Below are positions 36,083 to 44,446 of a DNA stretch of 64,000 nt, one piece after another. The notes below the pieces were generated by a model. That model was not told the origin of the DNA. It made no database searches and saw nothing but the letters and a program-made list of their open reading frames with translations. The stretch comes from Micromonospora purpureochromogenes (GTDB lineage Bacteria > Actinomycetota > Actinomycetes > Mycobacteriales > Micromonosporaceae), in the NCBI RefSeq assembly GCF_900091515.1, contig NZ_LT607410.1:992001-1056000 (forward strand), read 5' to 3'. Made by a program: the position numbers and the translations under genes. Positions within the stretch are counted from its first letter, which is position 1. Every line of letters begins with the position of its first letter.

Positions 36083-36985
36083 TCAGGGGAGGGGGAGTGG
36101 AGCGGGGCCGTCGCCGACCAGGCGGAAGGCGGCCTCGCCGACCGGTTCCACCAGCCCGTCGGTGACCAGCCCGGCCAGCGCCCGCGCCCGCTGCACGTCG
36201 TCGGTCCACACCTGGTCGAGACGCTGGTGCGGGACCGGGCCGGTGGCCTCCCGGAGCACTCCGAGCAGCAGCCCGCGCACCTGCCGGTCGGTGCCGGCGT
36301 ACCGCTGGGGGCGTCGGGTCGGGCCGGCGGGCGCCTCCTGGCCGGAGGCCCGCCACGCGCAGACCGACTCGACCGGGCAGACCGGGCAGCGCGGCGAGCG
36401 GGCCGTGCACACCACCGCGCCGAGTTCCATGAACGCCGCACTGGCCAGCGCGGCGGCGGCCGGTTCGAGCGGCAGCAGCTCCTCGCAGGCGACCAGGTCG
36501 GCCGGTCGGGTGGCCGGTCCGGCGTCCGGCTCGCCGGCCACCGCCCGGGACACCACCCGCCGGACGTTGGTGTCCACCACCGGGTGCCGCTGCCCGTACG
36601 CGAAGGCCGCCACCGCCCGCGCCGTGTACGTGCCGACGCCGGGCAGCGCCAGCAGCTGGTCCAGCTTGTCGGGCACCTCGCCGCCGTGCCGTTCCACGAT
36701 CGCCACCGCGCAGTCGCGCAGCCGTACCGCCCGACGGGGGTAGCCGAGCCGGCCCCACATCCGGATCGCCTCGGCCGGCGTGTCGGCGGCCAGCGCGGCT
36801 GGATCGGGCCAGCGGTCCAGCCAGGCCCGCCAGGCGGGCAGCACCCGGACCACCGGGGTCTGCTGGAGCATCACCTCGCTGACCAGGATCGCCCAGGCGC
36901 CGACCCCGGGTTCGCGCCAGGGCAGGTCGCGGGCGTTCTCCTCGTACCACCGGCTGACCAGGGTGGCGAAAGTCGGTTCAGTCAT
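36083..36985 (-). CDS. mutY: A/G-specific adenine DNA glycosylase
   Basis: MutY removes adenine mispaired with 8-oxoguanine. The 300-residue protein has VSEVMLQQTPV with the catalytic Glu, the helix-hairpin-helix LPGVGTYTARAVAAFAYG, VDTNVRRVVSR with the catalytic Asp, and a [4Fe-4S] loop CTARSPRCPVCPVESVC (C-x6-C-x2-C-x5-C). The MutT-like C-terminal domain of E. coli MutY is replaced by a shorter domain of about 75 residues, as in other actinobacteria. It diverges from the ACT-domain gene. Confidence 0.95.
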   Translation of the reverse strand: MTEPTFATLVSRWYEENARDLPWREPGVGAWAILVSEVMLQQTPVVRVLPAWRAWLDRWPDPAALAADTPAEAIRMWGRLGYPRRAVRLRDCAVAIVERHGGEVPDKLDQLLALPGVGTYTARAVAAFAYGQRHPVVDTNVRRVVSRAVAGEPDAGPATRPADLVACEELLPLEPAAAALASAAFMELGAVVCTARSPRCPVCPVESVCAWRASGQEAPAGPTRRPQRYAGTDRQVRGLLLGVLREATGPVPHQRLDQVWTDDVQRARALAGLVTDGLVEPVGEAAFRLVGDGPAPLPLP

Positions 36986-37081
36986 CGCGTCGCCGATGAT
37001 GTCACGCGGGACGGTCCCGCTGGATGGGCGACCCGGGCGGGGCGACGCGGCCCGCCGGCGCGGATCGTGCAGAATGCCCGG

Positions 37082-37594
37082 ATGAACGAGCTCGCGATCA
37101 CCGTCATCGGCCGGGACCGGCCCGGCATCGTGGCCGACGTCGCCGAGGTGCTCGCCCGGCTCGGCGCGAACCTCACCGACTCCACCATGACCCGGCTGCG
37201 CGGTCACTTCGCGATGACCCTGATCTGCGTCGGCCCGGCCGCCGCCGAGGTGGAGGCCGCCCTGGCCCCGCTCGCCGCCGACGGCCAGCTGCTGGCCACG
37301 GTACGCGCGGTCACGCCCGACGGGGTGGCGGCGCGGGCCGGGGAGCCGTACGTGATGGCGGTGCACGGCGCGGACCGGATGGGCATCGTGGCGGCGATGA
37401 CCCGGGTGCTCGCCGACGCCGGCGGCAACGTGACCGACCTGAGCACCCGGCTCGCCGGTTCGCTCTACGTGGTGGTGGCGGAGGTGGACCTGCCGCCGGG
37501 CAGCGCGGACGAGCTGGCTGGACGCCTTGCGGCCACCGCCGCCGAGCTGGGCGTCGAGGTGTCCCTGCGGCCGGCCGACCCGGATCTGCTGTGA
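37082..37594 (+). CDS. Tandem ACT-domain protein (GcvR-like)
   Basis: The 170-residue protein has two ACT domains: ITVIGRDRPGIVADVAEVLARLGANLTD (from residue 5) and MAVHGADRMGIVAAMTRVLADAGGNVTD (from about residue 92). Each has the Gly that contacts amino-acid ligands. Proteins of this kind include GcvR, a regulator of glycine cleavage, and the N-terminal domains of regulatory enzymes. The ligand is unknown. It overlaps the def gene by 4 bp (GTGA), so the two are expressed together. The link between an amino-acid sensor and peptide deformylase is conserved in some relatives but unexplained. Confidence 0.88.
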   Translation: MNELAITVIGRDRPGIVADVAEVLARLGANLTDSTMTRLRGHFAMTLICVGPAAAEVEAALAPLAADGQLLATVRAVTPDGVAARAGEPYVMAVHGADRMGIVAAMTRVLADAGGNVTDLSTRLAGSLYVVVAEVDLPPGSADELAGRLAATAAELGVEVSLRPADPDLL

Positions 37595-38154
37595 GCGAGG
37601 AGGACTACGCCGGCCTCGGCGACTGGACTCCGGAGACGCTGGCCGTGCCCGGCGAGGTACGTCAGGTGGTCGCCGCTCCGCACCCGGTGCTGAGCCGGCC
37701 CGGTGGCGCGGTCGACCCCACCGCGGTGGAGACCGTCCAGCTGGCCGCCGACCTGATCGCCACCATGCGCGTCTCGCCGGGCTGCGTGGGGCTGGCCGCC
37801 CCGCAGGTGGGCGTGGGCGCGCAGGTGTTCGCCGTGGACGTCACTGGTCACCCGAAGGCGGTCACCGTGCACGGCACCTTCGTGCTCTGCAACGCGCGGG
37901 TGGTCGAGGCGACCCGGTGGAAGCCGGGGCGGGAGGGCTGCATGTCGGTGCCGGACCTGACCGGGGACGTGAAGCGGGCCAGTCGGCTGGTGGTGGAGGG
38001 CGACCTGCCCGGCACCGGAAAGCCGGTGCGGCTGGTCACCGACGGCTTCGAGGCGCGCGCGCTGCAACACGAGATCGACCACTGCTCGGGGCTGCTCTTC
38101 CTCGATCGGGTCGCCGGCGCACACGCCGTCTACCAGCGCAAGGTCTACCTGTGA
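37591..38154 (+). CDS. def: Peptide deformylase
   Basis: Def removes the formyl group from nascent proteins. All three motifs are present in this 187-residue enzyme: GCVGLAAPQVGVG (motif 1), REGCMSVPD (motif 2, with the metal-binding Cys and Met replacing the usual Leu) and LQHEIDHCSGLLF (motif 3, HExxH). A short acidic N-terminal extension, SEEDYAGLGDW, precedes the domain. GTG 37591 overlaps the upstream stop codon. Confidence 0.96.
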   Translation: MSEEDYAGLGDWTPETLAVPGEVRQVVAAPHPVLSRPGGAVDPTAVETVQLAADLIATMRVSPGCVGLAAPQVGVGAQVFAVDVTGHPKAVTVHGTFVLCNARVVEATRWKPGREGCMSVPDLTGDVKRASRLVVEGDLPGTGKPVRLVTDGFEARALQHEIDHCSGLLFLDRVAGAHAVYQRKVYL

Positions 38155-38261
38155 CCGGCCGCCGCCGGCTGTCGTGAGTGGAGGGTGCAGGCGGTGATCG
38201 GGTCGGTGTCCGGCGCGTCGCGACGGGTGGGAGTGCGGTGCGCCGCTACGGTGGGGGCATC

Positions 38262-38990
38262 ATGCGTCTGACGGTCGGTCCCCTGCCATCCGCCGTGTAC
38301 TGGCGGCGTCGCGCCGTCGTGCTCGGAGCGGGGCTTCTCTTCCTGATTGTCCTGCTCTATTCCTGCAACCAGTCGGGGGACACCGCCACGACATCGGGGG
38401 CCGGCTCCACCCCGACGTCGCCGGCCGTCGATCCGGCGCCGACCGGTTCGGTGTCCGCCTCCGGGTCCGCCGCACCGACGGCCACGCCGGACGCGCCGGA
38501 CTCCGGGGGCGGTCCGGCCGGTGACCCGGGTACGACCACCGCGCCGCCGGCCGCGCCGCCCGTCGTGCCCGCCGGCCCGGCCGTGGTCGACGACGGCACC
38601 TGCACGGACGCCGAGCTCAGCGTGACCTCGCAGGCGCTCCCGTCCGAGGTGCGTCGGGGCGCCCTGGTCGATCTGACGCTGCGGGTCAAGAACACCGCCC
38701 AGCGGACCTGCAGCCGAGACGTCGGCGCCGACCTCCAGGAGCTCTACGTCAAGCGGGGTGCGGAGAAGGTGTGGTCGTCGGACACCTGCGGCACCGGCAA
38801 GGGCTCGGATGTGCAGTCGTTCACCCCGGGCTTCGAGCGCTCCTACCAGCTCACCTGGAACGGCAAGGACGTCAGCCGGTGCGCCGGCGGGGTGGCCGCC
38901 GGTCCGACGCCGCCCGCCGGGACGTACCAGGTCTTCGCCCGGGTCGGCACCAAGCTCAGCGAGCCCGTGAAGCTGGTCATCACCGGCTGA
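38262..38990 (+). CDS. Membrane-anchored hypothetical protein with Pro/Thr linker
   Basis: This is a 242-residue protein. One helix (about 18-36, RAVVLGAGLLFLIVLLYSC) anchors it, perhaps as an uncleaved signal. A Ser/Thr/Pro/Gly-rich linker (40-115) crosses the wall, and a beta-rich C-terminal domain (118-242) has four Cys in pairs (CTDAEL...CSRDVG...DTCGTGKG...RCAGGV), probably disulfide-bonded, and DUF4232-like spacing. No family is certain. TACGGT (38247-38252) is 9 nt before the ATG. It converges with disA. Confidence 0.75.
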   Translation: MRLTVGPLPSAVYWRRRAVVLGAGLLFLIVLLYSCNQSGDTATTSGAGSTPTSPAVDPAPTGSVSASGSAAPTATPDAPDSGGGPAGDPGTTTAPPAAPPVVPAGPAVVDDGTCTDAELSVTSQALPSEVRRGALVDLTLRVKNTAQRTCSRDVGADLQELYVKRGAEKVWSSDTCGTGKGSDVQSFTPGFERSYQLTWNGKDVSRCAGGVAAGPTPPAGTYQVFARVGTKLSEPVKLVITG

Positions 38991-39003
38991 CCGGACCGGT
39001 CAG
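38987..39003. terminator. Palindrome containing both stop codons of convergent genes
   Basis: CTGACCGG-A-CCGGTCAG is a perfect 8-bp inverted repeat that includes the TGA of the upstream plus-strand gene (38988-38990) and the TGA of disA on the other strand (39000-39002). With a 1-nt centre it may act as a compact bidirectional terminator, although the loop is too tight without opening the inner pairs. Confidence 0.4.
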
Positions 39004-40181
39004 ACGTACCGCTCCAGGATGGACGCCTCGGCGAGCCGGGAAAGCCCTTCGCGTACGCCCCGGGCCCGGGCGTCGCCGACCCCCTCGACGGCCTGGAGGT
39101 CCTCCACGGTGGCGCCGAGGAGCCGCTGGAGACTGCCGAAGTGCACGACCAGCCGGTCGACGATCGCCACCGGCAGCCGGGGCACCTTGGCCAGCAGCCG
39201 GAAGCCGCGTGGGCTGACCGCCGCGTCGAGGGCGTCGGAGGCGGCCGGGTAGCCGATCGCCTTGGCCACCGAGACCAGGTCGATCAGTTCGGTGGCACCG
39301 AGCAGGTCCAGCTCGACCAGTGCCTCGTCGAGGGTGCGCGACTTGCGGCCGGTGGGCAGGTAGTCGCGGATGACCAGGGTGCGGTCGGCGTCCACGCCGG
39401 CCATCAGCTCGTCGAGCTGCAGGGCGAGCAGCCGGCCGTCGGTGCCCAGCTCGACCACGTATCCGGCGATCTCGTCGGCGATCCGGCGGACCATCTCCAG
39501 CCGCTGCACCACCGCGACCGCGTCGCGGACGGTGACCAGATCCTCGATCTCCAGCGCGGAGAGGGTGCCGGAGACCTCGTCCAGGCGGAGCTTGTAGCGC
39601 TCCAGGGTGGCGAGCGCCTGGTTGGCCCGGGACAGGATGGCCGCCGAGTCGTCCAGGACGTGCCGCTGGCCGTTGACGTAGAGGCTGATGATCCGCATGG
39701 ACTGGCTGACCGAGATGACCGGATAGCCGGTCTGCCGGGCGACCCGCTCCGCGGTGCGGTGCCGGGTGCCGGACTCCTCGGTCGGGATGGACGGGTCGGG
39801 CATCAGGTGCACGCCCGCCTGGACGATCCGGGTGCCGTCGCTGGAGAGCACCACCGCACCGTCCATCTTGCACAGCTCGCGGACCCGGGTGGCCGAGAAC
39901 TCGACGTCCATCGGGAAGCCGCCGGTGCAGATCTGGTCGACCACCTTGTCGTAGCCGAGCACGATCAGGGCGCCGGTGCGGCCCCGCAGGATCCGCTCGA
40001 GGCCGTCGCGCAGCGCGGTGCCGGGCGCCATCAGGGCGAGGTTGGCGCGCAGCGGATCGCCGGCGCTCCCGGCGCCCCCGGTCACGCTCACGCTGATCGT
40101 GCGGGCGGGCGAGCCCACGGCACCGGTGCGGGCGTGGGGTGTCGCGCCGGCAGGCTTGGTGGTGTCGCGGTCGATCGGCAC
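39000..40181 (-). CDS. disA: DNA integrity scanning diadenylate cyclase DisA
   Basis: DisA makes cyclic di-AMP and slows on branched DNA. The 393-residue protein shows the DAC motifs [12 protein letters not shown] and [15 protein letters not shown], a helical spine, and a C-terminal helix-hairpin-helix domain ([19 protein letters not shown]). GTG 40181 is preferred to GTG 40187, since TAGACT (40193-40188) then lies 6 nt upstream, as at other leaderless genes here. It is followed upstream by radA on the same strand, the usual pairing in actinobacteria and firmicutes. Confidence 0.97.
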   Translation of the reverse strand: MPIDRDTTKPAGATPHARTGAVGSPARTISVSVTGGAGSAGDPLRANLALMAPGTALRDGLERILRGRTGALIVLGYDKVVDQICTGGFPMDVEFSATRVRELCKMDGAVVLSSDGTRIVQAGVHLMPDPSIPTEESGTRHRTAERVARQTGYPVISVSQSMRIISLYVNGQRHVLDDSAAILSRANQALATLERYKLRLDEVSGTLSALEIEDLVTVRDAVAVVQRLEMVRRIADEIAGYVVELGTDGRLLALQLDELMAGVDADRTLVIRDYLPTGRKSRTLDEALVELDLLGATELIDLVSVAKAIGYPAASDALDAAVSPRGFRLLAKVPRLPVAIVDRLVVHFGSLQRLLGATVEDLQAVEGVGDARARGVREGLSRLAEASILERYV

Positions 40182-40310
40182 GCGCACAGTCTACGGACTG
40201 CCGTGCGGTGGGTGCTGTCGTGGTTACTGTGATGTGTCACGGCATCGGATTCCTGAAGTGCTGGGCTGTCCGGTATGGCCCGCCCGGTCCGGCCCGGCGG
40301 CCACCGTCGG

Positions 40311-41768
40311 TCATTCGGCGGATGCGCGGGCGACACACTGCAGCGCCGAGCGCACGTCCGTGACCTCCATCACTCGCATGTTCTCCGGGCCCGCCCCGGT
40401 GCTGCCCGGCCCGCAGCCCTGTGGCACCAGCGCCACCCGGAAACCGAGCCGGGCCGCCTCCGCCAGCCGGCGGGGGACCGCGCCCACCCGGCGCACCTCG
40501 CCGGTCAGCCCGACCTCGCCGATCGCCACCAGGTTGGGCGCGATGGCCAGGTTGAGCCCGCCGGACGCGACGGCCAGGGCGACGGCCAGGTCGGCCGCCG
40601 GCTCCACCACCCGGATGCCGCCGACGGTGGCGGCGAAGACCTCCCGGTCGTGCAGCGTCAGCCGCTCGGTGCGGCGCTGGAGCACGGCCAGCACCATGGC
40701 CAGCCGGGCGGAGTCCAGCCCGGAGACCGTCCGCCTCGGCGAACCGGCCACCGTCGCGCCGATCAGCGCCTGCACCTCGGTGACCAGGGCCCGCCGCCCC
40801 TCCATCGCGACCGTCACGCAGGTGCCGGGCACCGGCTCCGAGTAGCGGGTCAGGAAGAGCCCGGACGGGTCGGCGAGGCTGCTGATGCCCCCCTCGTGCA
40901 TCTCGAAGCAGCCGACCTCGTCGGCGGCGCCGAACCGGTTCTTGACGCCCCGGACCATCCGCAGCGACGAGTGCTTGTCGCCCTCGAAGTGCAGCACCAC
41001 GTCGACCAGGTGCTCCAGCACCCGGGGACCGGCGACCTGGCCGTCCTTGGTGACGTGGCCGACCAGCACGGTGGCGATGCCGCGCTCCTTGGCGACGGCG
41101 ACCAGGGCGGCGGTGACCGCCCGGACCTGGGTGACCCCGCCCGGCACTCCCTCGGTGCCGGTGGTGGAGATGGTCTGCACCGAGTCGAGCACCAGCAGCC
41201 CCGGCTTGACCGCGTCGAGGTGGCCGAGCACCGCGCCCAGGTCGCTCTCGGCGGCCAGGTAGAGCTGGTCGTGCAGGGTGCCCATCCGCTCGGCGCGCAG
41301 CCGGACCTGGCTGACCGACTCCTCGCCGCTGACCACCAGGGAGGGGCTGCCGGCGCCGGCGGCCCACTGCTGGGCCACGTCGAGCAGCAGCGTCGACTTG
41401 CCGACCCCGGGCTCGCCGGCGAGCAGCACCACCGCGCCGGGCACGAGGCCGCCGCCGAGGACGCGGTCCAGCTCGCTGACGCCGGTGGGCCGGGCCCGGG
41501 CGGGGGCGGCGCTGATCGTGGCGATCGGCCGGGCCGGCTCGGCCGGCAGCCGGGAGCTGACCACCCGGCCGGAGACCATCGGCCCGGTCACCGTGCACTC
41601 GACCACCGAGCCCCACTCGCCGCACTCGGGGCAGCGCCCCACCCACTTGGGCGGCTGGTGCCCGCAGGCGTCGCACTCGTAGGCCGGGCGGGGCTCGCGG
41701 GCGGCCCGGCCGCGGGAGGCGCCGGAGGCGGCGCCACCCCGTGCCGGGGTCGATCGGGAGGTGGTCAC
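40311..41768 (-). CDS. radA: DNA repair protein RadA
   Basis: RadA is a RecA-like ATPase/helicase that promotes branch migration in recombination. The 485-residue protein has an N-terminal zinc finger (CDACG...CPECGEWG), Walker A GEPGVGKSTLLL, the RadA-specific KNRFGAADEVG motif, and a Lon-protease-like C-terminal domain. GTG 41768 follows TAGCGT (41780-41775) by 6 nt. It lies 129 bp upstream of disA, whose promoter is in that gap. The disA product is known to act together with RadA in other bacteria. Confidence 0.97.
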   Translation of the reverse strand: MTTSRSTPARGGAASGASRGRAAREPRPAYECDACGHQPPKWVGRCPECGEWGSVVECTVTGPMVSGRVVSSRLPAEPARPIATISAAPARARPTGVSELDRVLGGGLVPGAVVLLAGEPGVGKSTLLLDVAQQWAAGAGSPSLVVSGEESVSQVRLRAERMGTLHDQLYLAAESDLGAVLGHLDAVKPGLLVLDSVQTISTTGTEGVPGGVTQVRAVTAALVAVAKERGIATVLVGHVTKDGQVAGPRVLEHLVDVVLHFEGDKHSSLRMVRGVKNRFGAADEVGCFEMHEGGISSLADPSGLFLTRYSEPVPGTCVTVAMEGRRALVTEVQALIGATVAGSPRRTVSGLDSARLAMVLAVLQRRTERLTLHDREVFAATVGGIRVVEPAADLAVALAVASGGLNLAIAPNLVAIGEVGLTGEVRRVGAVPRRLAEAARLGFRVALVPQGCGPGSTGAGPENMRVMEVTDVRSALQCVARASAE

Positions 41769-41856
41769 CACAGGACGCTAACCCCCTGGTACGACGAAAA
41801 CACCGCCGGCGTGGTGGTCACCACGCCGACGGTGTCGACAGTTCCGTGCGGGGGGA

Positions 41857-42621
41857 TCAGCCGCCGTGGCCGGAGCCGCCCTCCTCGCCACCGCCCTCGT
41901 AGCCGCCCTCGCGCTCGATGATCGGGGAGACCGGGGCGGCCGGGGTCAGCGGCACGCCGATCGGAGCGCCGGTCTGGATGGTCCGGCCGTTGCCGAAGTC
42001 GAAGGTCAGGTTGACCTGCTGGCCGACGCGCAGCGCCTCGGTCAGCCCGACGAGCTGCAGGTAGCGGCCACCCTGCACGTTGAGCTGCACGTAGCTCAGC
42101 GCCGGGATCTCGAAGCGGGCCGGCTGGCCGGCCGGGGCCGAGGGGCCGGCCGACGCGCTCTCCGACGGGCTGGCCGAGGCCGAGCCGGACGGCGATGCGC
42201 TCTCGGACGGCGACGCGCTCTCAGCGGGGGAGGCGCTCTCCGACGGCGACGCGCTCTCCGACGGCGCGGTGCTCTCCGGCGGGGGCGTCGAGCCCGGCCT
42301 GCCGATGATCACGACCTCGCGCGCGCTGTCCGTGGTGACGGTCACGGTCACCGGGTCCCGCGTGTCGTTGTAGATCACGGTGTTGAGCGCGGCGTTCGCG
42401 CCGGTGCGCAGGCCCTGGGTGCCGGGGTACTCCACGTAGAGGCCGCGCACCTTGTAGGCGTTGTCCGGAGTCTGGACGTTGATGCCCTGGATCGACGGCT
42501 CCTTGTTGGAAGTCTCGGCCACCTGGCCGGCTCCGCATCCCGTCGCCAGCAGGGCGGTCGCCGCCGCCATGCCGGACAGCAGCAGGGCCGCCCGCCGGGA
42601 ACCCCTGATCGAGCGCGTCAC
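41857..42621 (-). CDS. Lipoprotein with Ser/Pro-rich insert, copper-chaperone-like fold
   Basis: This is a 254-residue lipoprotein: signal peptide 1-28, lipobox LLATGC. A beta-rich domain (about 45-115, VRGLYVEYPG, NTVIYNDTRDPVTVTV) resembles the PCu(A)C/DUF461 type seen in actinobacterial lipoproteins, but the expected Met/His copper ligands are not obvious. It is interrupted by roughly 50 residues of SESASPSES-type repeats (about 125-172), then continues (ARFEIPALSYVQLNVQGG...). A Gly/Glu-rich end follows. GTG 42621 has an AGGAGG motif 7 nt upstream. Confidence 0.72.
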   Translation of the reverse strand: MTRSIRGSRRAALLLSGMAAATALLATGCGAGQVAETSNKEPSIQGINVQTPDNAYKVRGLYVEYPGTQGLRTGANAALNTVIYNDTRDPVTVTVTTDSAREVVIIGRPGSTPPPESTAPSESASPSESASPAESASPSESASPSGSASASPSESASAGPSAPAGQPARFEIPALSYVQLNVQGGRYLQLVGLTEALRVGQQVNLTFDFGNGRTIQTGAPIGVPLTPAAPVSPIIEREGGYEGGGEEGGSGHGG

Positions 42622-42762
42622 GTCGGTCCTCCTCGTCACGATCCCCACCCGGCCGTACCCCGGGCGCGGGGTGGTCATACCCGCGCAGACCGCGCTCCAG
42701 GGTAGTTGGGGCTGATCGACGGCCGCACGGCGACCCGGTATTGCCACCTGGCCGGGGGCCGG

Positions 42763-43602
42763 TCAGATCACCCGACCGCTGGCGACCAGCAGCACCACAT
42801 CGATCAGGGCCACCACCAGCACCGCCCGGAAGGCCGTCACCGGCCGTCCGCCGGCTCCGCTCGCGGCGCGCCCGCCGTACCAGCCGAGCGCTGGCACCAC
42901 GGCGGCGGCCGCCACGGCCGACAGGCCCAGCCACGACGGCGGCCCGGGCGGCCCGACGACCAGGACGACCGTCGCGGCCAGCAGCAGCGCGGCGGCGGCG
43001 AGCCGGCTGCCCGCCGGCCCGAGCCGGTGCGGCAGCCCGCGCACCCCGGTGCGCGCGTCGTCGGCGAGGTCCGGCAGGACGTTGGCGAAGTGCGCCCCCG
43101 CGCCGAGGCAGGCCGCGGCGGCGACCAGCCACGCCGGTGGCGCGGGCGCGCCGGGCAGGGCCAGCACCACGAAGGCGGGCAGCGTCCCGAAGGACACCGC
43201 GTACGGCAGCACGGAGACCGGGCTGGACTTCAGCGGCCAGTCGTAGAGCAGCGCCGAGACCAGGGCGATCGTGACCCAGAGCGCCGCGGTCGGGTTGGTG
43301 GTCAGCGCCAGCAGCGGGGTCGCCAGGGCGGCGAGCACCGCGCCCACCGCCACCGTGCGCCGGCTCACCGCGCCCGCGGCGACCGGCTTGTCGGTACGCC
43401 CCACCGCGGCGTCCCGCCCGGCGTCCAGCGCGTCGTTGGTCCAGCCGACGGCGAGTTGGCTGGCCAGCACCGTCGCGGTGACCGCGGCGACGCCGGCCGG
43501 GGAGTGCCCCGCCCCCCACGCGAGCAGACCGGAGACCGCGGTGACCGCCGCGGCCGGCTCCGGATGGCTCGCCCTGACCAGCCCTAACACCGTCGGCGAC
43601 AT
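42763..43602 (-). CDS. UbiA-family prenyltransferase
   Basis: This is a 279-residue, nine-helix membrane enzyme that transfers a prenyl group to an aromatic or lipid acceptor. The two Asp-rich motifs are WTNDALDAGRD (NDxxDxxxD) and NVLPDLADDARTG. It diverges from a methyltransferase gene and lies 3 kb from a type III polyketide synthase, which suggests prenylation of a PKS-derived phenol or quinone. MenA- or UbiA-type respiratory quinone synthesis is the alternative, but no men genes are next to it. Confidence 0.88.
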   Translation of the reverse strand: MSPTVLGLVRASHPEPAAAVTAVSGLLAWGAGHSPAGVAAVTATVLASQLAVGWTNDALDAGRDAAVGRTDKPVAAGAVSRRTVAVGAVLAALATPLLALTTNPTAALWVTIALVSALLYDWPLKSSPVSVLPYAVSFGTLPAFVVLALPGAPAPPAWLVAAAACLGAGAHFANVLPDLADDARTGVRGLPHRLGPAGSRLAAAALLLAATVVLVVGPPGPPSWLGLSAVAAAAVVPALGWYGGRAASGAGGRPVTAFRAVLVVALIDVVLLVASGRVI

Positions 43603-43647
43603 AAGGGAAGTCTGGTCGTTACCGGGGAGTCGTGCCACGCTCGGTCC

Positions 43648-44406
43648 ATGCGGAACGGTCCCGTGTCCACTCCGCCCCGCGTCCTGCCTCCCAACGACCC
43701 CCGCCAGTACGACGACCTGGCCGGCGAGTGGTGGCGACCGGACGGCGCGTTCGCCATGCTGCACTGGCTGGCGCGGTCCCGCGCCGCCCTGGTGCCGCCC
43801 GCCACCCGGCCCGACGCCCTGCTGGTCGACCTGGGCTGCGGCGCCGGGCTGCTCGCCCCGCACCTGGCCGGCAAGGGCTACCGGCACGTCGGGGTCGACC
43901 TGACCCGGTCCGCGCTGGCGCAGGCCGCCGCGCACGGGGTGACGGTGGTCAACGGCGACGCCACGGCGGTGCCGCTGGTCGACGGCTGTGCCGACGTGGT
44001 GGCCGCCGGCGAGCTGCTGGAGCACGTACCGGACTGGCGGCGCGTGGTGGCCGAGGCGTGCCGCCTGCTGCGCCCCGGTGGCCTGCTGGTGCTGGACACC
44101 CTCAACGACACCGCGCTGGCCCGGCTGCTGGCGGTACGCATCGGGGAGCGGCTGCCGACGGTGCCCCGGGGCATCCATGATCCACGGTTGTTCGTGGACG
44201 CCCGGGAGCTGGTGGCCGAGTGCGCGCGGCACGGCGTACACCTGCGAATCCGGGGGATCCGGCCGAGCCTGCGCGGGACACTGGCCTGGCTCGTCCGGCG
44301 GGCCCGCGGCCGTCCTTCCGGGACGGTCGACGGGCGGCAGCCCCGGATGAGGCCGACCCGGTCGGTCGCCGTGCTCTACCAGGGACACGGGGTGTGGCAC
44401 GGGTAA
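43648..44406 (+). CDS. UbiG-like SAM methyltransferase
   Basis: This is a 252-residue enzyme with motif I LLVDLGCGAGLLAPHLAGKG, AAGELLEHVPDWRRVVAEACRLLRPGGLL and an N-terminal PRQYDDLAGEWWRPDGAFAMLHWL, all close to UbiG-type O-methyltransferases acting on prenylated or alkylated polyphenols. It shares a divergent promoter region with the UbiA gene and is followed 40 bp later by the flavoprotein gene. In this context it probably methylates the product of the type III PKS. Confidence 0.88.
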   Translation: MRNGPVSTPPRVLPPNDPRQYDDLAGEWWRPDGAFAMLHWLARSRAALVPPATRPDALLVDLGCGAGLLAPHLAGKGYRHVGVDLTRSALAQAAAHGVTVVNGDATAVPLVDGCADVVAAGELLEHVPDWRRVVAEACRLLRPGGLLVLDTLNDTALARLLAVRIGERLPTVPRGIHDPRLFVDARELVAECARHGVHLRIRGIRPSLRGTLAWLVRRARGRPSGTVDGRQPRMRPTRSVAVLYQGHGVWHG

Positions 44407-44446
44407 CCGGAGCGCGCGGGGGTACAGGGACGCAGGAGGGGGCGAC

